DNA of 64,000 bases from MPNP01 sp963668325 (GTDB lineage: Bacteria; Pseudomonadota; Alphaproteobacteria; Rhodobacterales; Rhodobacteraceae): contig OY764222.1 of the NCBI GenBank assembly GCA_963668325.1, positions 372,001 through 436,000 on the forward strand. The letters are read 5' to 3'. The position numbers were made by a program, and so were the translations under genes. The notes beneath the pieces were generated by a model. The model saw nothing but the letters and a program-made list of their open reading frames with translations, was not told where the DNA came from and made no database searches. Below are positions 63,412 to 64,000 of this stretch, piece after piece; position 1 is the first letter of the stretch; the number at the start of each line of letters is the position of its first letter.

Positions 63412-64000
63412 ATGATGATGGCTTTCAACAGAATTCGGCAATTGTTTATGGTTTATGTATTGGTTACCATCCAAGCGTCAGCTAACCATGCAGGCGTGGA
63501 TGATACATCCACGGGCTTAAGTCAATTCCAAAGTTTACTACCCTTGTCTGGATTTAGTCGAACTGGCTGGGGGTTCAAAGTTGGTGAGGCGGATTTCTAC
63601 TTAGGGAGGCTAAAGGTAATTGGTGGGGATCATGTCGTCATTCAAAAACTCTTTGCAGAAATGGGGACAGATAATTCCTCCTCCCAGGTAGGGTTAAGAG
63701 TTTTTATTGATCAATTCCAGGTGGCAAGGGATAAGGAGAACAGACAGGTAATTTCTGCCCATGACATTTACCTTGGTTGCCAAGAAAATTCCCCTTGTAG
63801 CAAGACCTTTCAGACAGATGAGAAGGAGATACTGGCTGGATTTGACTCCATTAAGTTCTTTGGGGTACCGGTTAATACGACAAAGCAAGTTAAGGGAGGT
63901 TCATTCCCACTTATTTGGCTGGAACCAGAAAACACAATTGTTGGGACAATTAACGGAGTTAATTTTGGTGATTTTCTCCAACACCCCATTAGGGAGAGTT
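63412..64000 (+). CDS. Exported protein of unknown function, 3' end beyond the window
   Basis: An open frame starts at ATG 63412 (two more in-frame ATGs follow directly) and runs without a stop through the window end, at least 196 codons. The start resembles a Sec signal (RLFMVYVLVTIQASA-like: QLFMVYVLVTIQASANHA). The mature part contains YLGCQENSPCSK and a run of beta-like segments. It begins 11 bases after the recombinase stop, so the two may be cotranscribed. I do not recognise a family. Confidence 0.65.
   Translation, partial: MMMAFNRIRQLFMVYVLVTIQASANHAGVDDTSTGLSQFQSLLPLSGFSRTGWGFKVGEADFYLGRLKVIGGDHVVIQKLFAEMGTDNSSSQVGLRVFIDQFQVARDKENRQVISAHDIYLGCQENSPCSKTFQTDEKEILAGFDSIKFFGVPVNTTKQVKGGSFPLIWLEPENTIVGTINGVNFGDFLQHPIRES

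Overview
The window looks like a chromosomal segment of a moderately AT-rich alphaproteobacterium. This is inferred from an IalB-family periplasmic protein, the two-subunit IorAB-type molybdenum hydroxylase, several TRAP and ABC uptake operons and glutathione-dependent formaldehyde dehydrogenase; no rRNA or other strong taxonomic marker is present. A leucine pathway (leuC, leuD, leuB) and many solute transporters argue for a free-living or facultatively host-associated heterotroph.

Layout. 0-6.1 kb is housekeeping: an envelope protein cut by the window edge, a CAP lipoprotein, a VOC protein, a YkuD lipoprotein, rlmN, ialB and leuCD. 6.1-8.3 kb holds a Fic-like gene that has lost the catalytic His of the Fic motif, preceded by a dense array of the decamer TGTCCTTTAA in both orientations. 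8.3-12.5 kb is an SDR gene and an IorAB-type oxidoreductase, divergent from a TetR regulator with operator-like palindromes. A 2OG-Fe(II) oxygenase-like giant (12.8-15.2 kb) is followed by a sugar-type ABC operon, and then by a TRAP / FAD amine oxidase / ThDP enzyme / Asp-Glu racemase block that looks like one catabolic unit (15.3-26.5 kb). leuB, tRNA-Pro, ridA and a complete polar-amino-acid ABC operon follow, up to tRNA-Ala at 32.1 kb.

Immediately after tRNA-Ala the character changes to accessory DNA: an AbiL-like AAA ATPase/RloB pair flanked by a 15-bp direct repeat, then a decaying tandem array built from a fic-pRiA4b ORF-3 module (two intact pRiA4b genes, one intact fic, and at least three relics). 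A SnoaL-like gene, a zinc-ribbon protein, formaldehyde dehydrogenase, an orphan XRE regulator, glycerol kinase and a first AbiE toxin-antitoxin pair lead into a 900-bp gene-poor stretch.

From 46.9 kb to the end lies part of a Dot/Icm-like (type IVB, I-type) conjugation or secretion locus: two exported proteins, a DotL/TrbC-type coupling ATPase, then IcmT, DotB, DotC and DotD homologues, a tyrosine-recombinase-like protein and an exported protein cut by the window end. It is interrupted by cargo: a second, unrelated AbiE pair, a frameshifted relic, a Uma2 nuclease, a kinase-fold protein and a possible PD-(D/E)XK protein. The most striking item is an apparent 314-residue intein inserted exactly inside the Walker A loop of the coupling ATPase, between the invariant Lys and Ser. 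The ATPase can only be functional after protein splicing.
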